From Verrucomicrobiales bacterium (GTDB lineage: Bacteria; Verrucomicrobiota; Verrucomicrobiia; Limisphaerales; UBA9464): a stretch of 64,000 bases of DNA. A program made the translations under genes and the position numbers. Shown one piece after another: positions 63,914 through 64,000 of this stretch. Location: positions 42,671-106,670 of the forward strand of contig JAIYBC010000023.1 of NCBI GenBank assembly GCA_027488845.1, in the 5' to 3' direction. Each line of letters begins with the position of its first letter. Within the stretch, counting starts at the first letter, position 1. Under the pieces are notes generated by a model. That model did no database searches, was not told the origin of the DNA, and saw only the letters and a program-made list of their open reading frames with translations.

Positions 63914-64000
63914 GCGTTGAAGCGTTGAAGCGTTGAAGCGTTGAAGCGTTGAAGCGTTGAAGCGTTGAAGCGTTGAAGCGTTGAAGCGTTGAAGCGTTGA
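63914..64000. repeat. Octamer tandem array (GCGTTGAA)n running off the right edge
   Basis: Eleven nearly complete perfect copies of GCGTTGAA occupy 87 bases from just after the ThuA-fusion stop to the window end. Read on the other strand it is TTCAACGC, the unit seen upstream of the same gene. Confidence 0.98.

Noticed and set aside
63914..64000. CRISPR array at the right edge
   Set aside because: The 8-base units are directly contiguous with no spacers; it is a simple tandem repeat.

Overview
The window is GC-rich (roughly two thirds G+C), densely coded chromosomal DNA that most resembles a member of the Verrucomicrobiota (PVC group). The pointers are two type II pseudopilin-like proteins of the [25 protein letters not shown] class, a membrane-bound-dehydrogenase/cytochrome/ThuA fusion of the PVC heme-binding type, a LamG-CHRD surface protein, an ECF sigma factor paired with a WD40 protein kinase, weak or absent Shine-Dalgarno sequences, and many ATGA/GTGA stop-start overlaps. 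The species cannot be named from the sequence alone.

Layout. 1-3034 (minus): ECF sigma factor followed by a Ser/Thr kinase with a WD40-like C-terminus that runs off the left edge. 3104-6946 (minus): uvrA, then a DHPS-like pterin-binding protein. 7381-11224 (minus): three translationally coupled genes, a secreted phosphodiesterase, a class-III PLP enzyme resembling the phosphonate ammonia-lyase PbfA, and an exported amidase. 11312-14800 (minus): a large secreted LamG/Ig/CHRD protein. 14851-17567 (minus): a tandemly duplicated cassette of pseudopilin plus small lipoprotein. 17691-20145 (minus): a DUF5690-type MFS transporter with a TIGR03364-type FAD oxidoreductase, a second phosphonate-flavoured pair. 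20320-21381 (plus): a GT9 glycosyltransferase. 21490-23865 (minus): an arsenic operon, arsR-arsC-arsM-aquaporin, with a palindromic operator over the arsR start. 24136-27039 (minus): hisH, a small membrane protein, rlmN and rex.

27115-31875 (plus): a membrane protein, an adenylate kinase, then tRNA-Thr, tuf, tRNA-Trp, tRNA-Ser, secE, nusG and rplK. The usual rplA-rplJ-rplL-rpoBC continuation is replaced by an intrinsic terminator and an unrelated coiled-coil gene. 32741-41393: LysE, phosphatidylserine synthase/decarboxylase, DoxX-like, SIS, EamA-like, L,D-transpeptidase, holin-like and repeat proteins, tRNA-Val and a methyltransferase.

41430-54850 is a chemosensory island. On one side, divergently transcribed, is an HsbR/HsbA-like partner-switch pair (receiver-PP2C-HATPase fusion plus STAS protein). 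On the other are a soluble MCP-like protein, CheY, CheA with two CheW-like domains, CheW, a membrane MCP, a hybrid-less sensor kinase, a second CheY-like receiver, CheB and CheR. 55000-58447 (minus) encodes a polytopic membrane protein, a secreted protein of unknown function and a secreted dual-specificity-phosphatase/cytochrome c fusion. 58566-63913 (plus) encodes an MsbA-like ABC exporter, a small secreted YCII-like protein and the dehydrogenase-cytochrome-ThuA protein. That last gene is flanked by inverted arrays of one octamer, TTCAACGC upstream and GCGTTGAA downstream to the window edge.

The best candidates for something undescribed are the DSP-cytochrome c fusion, the duplicated pseudopilin-lipoprotein cassette, the coupled phosphodiesterase/PbfA-like/amidase operon, and the chemosensory island with its divergent partner switch. 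None of them can be shown to be new without database searches.
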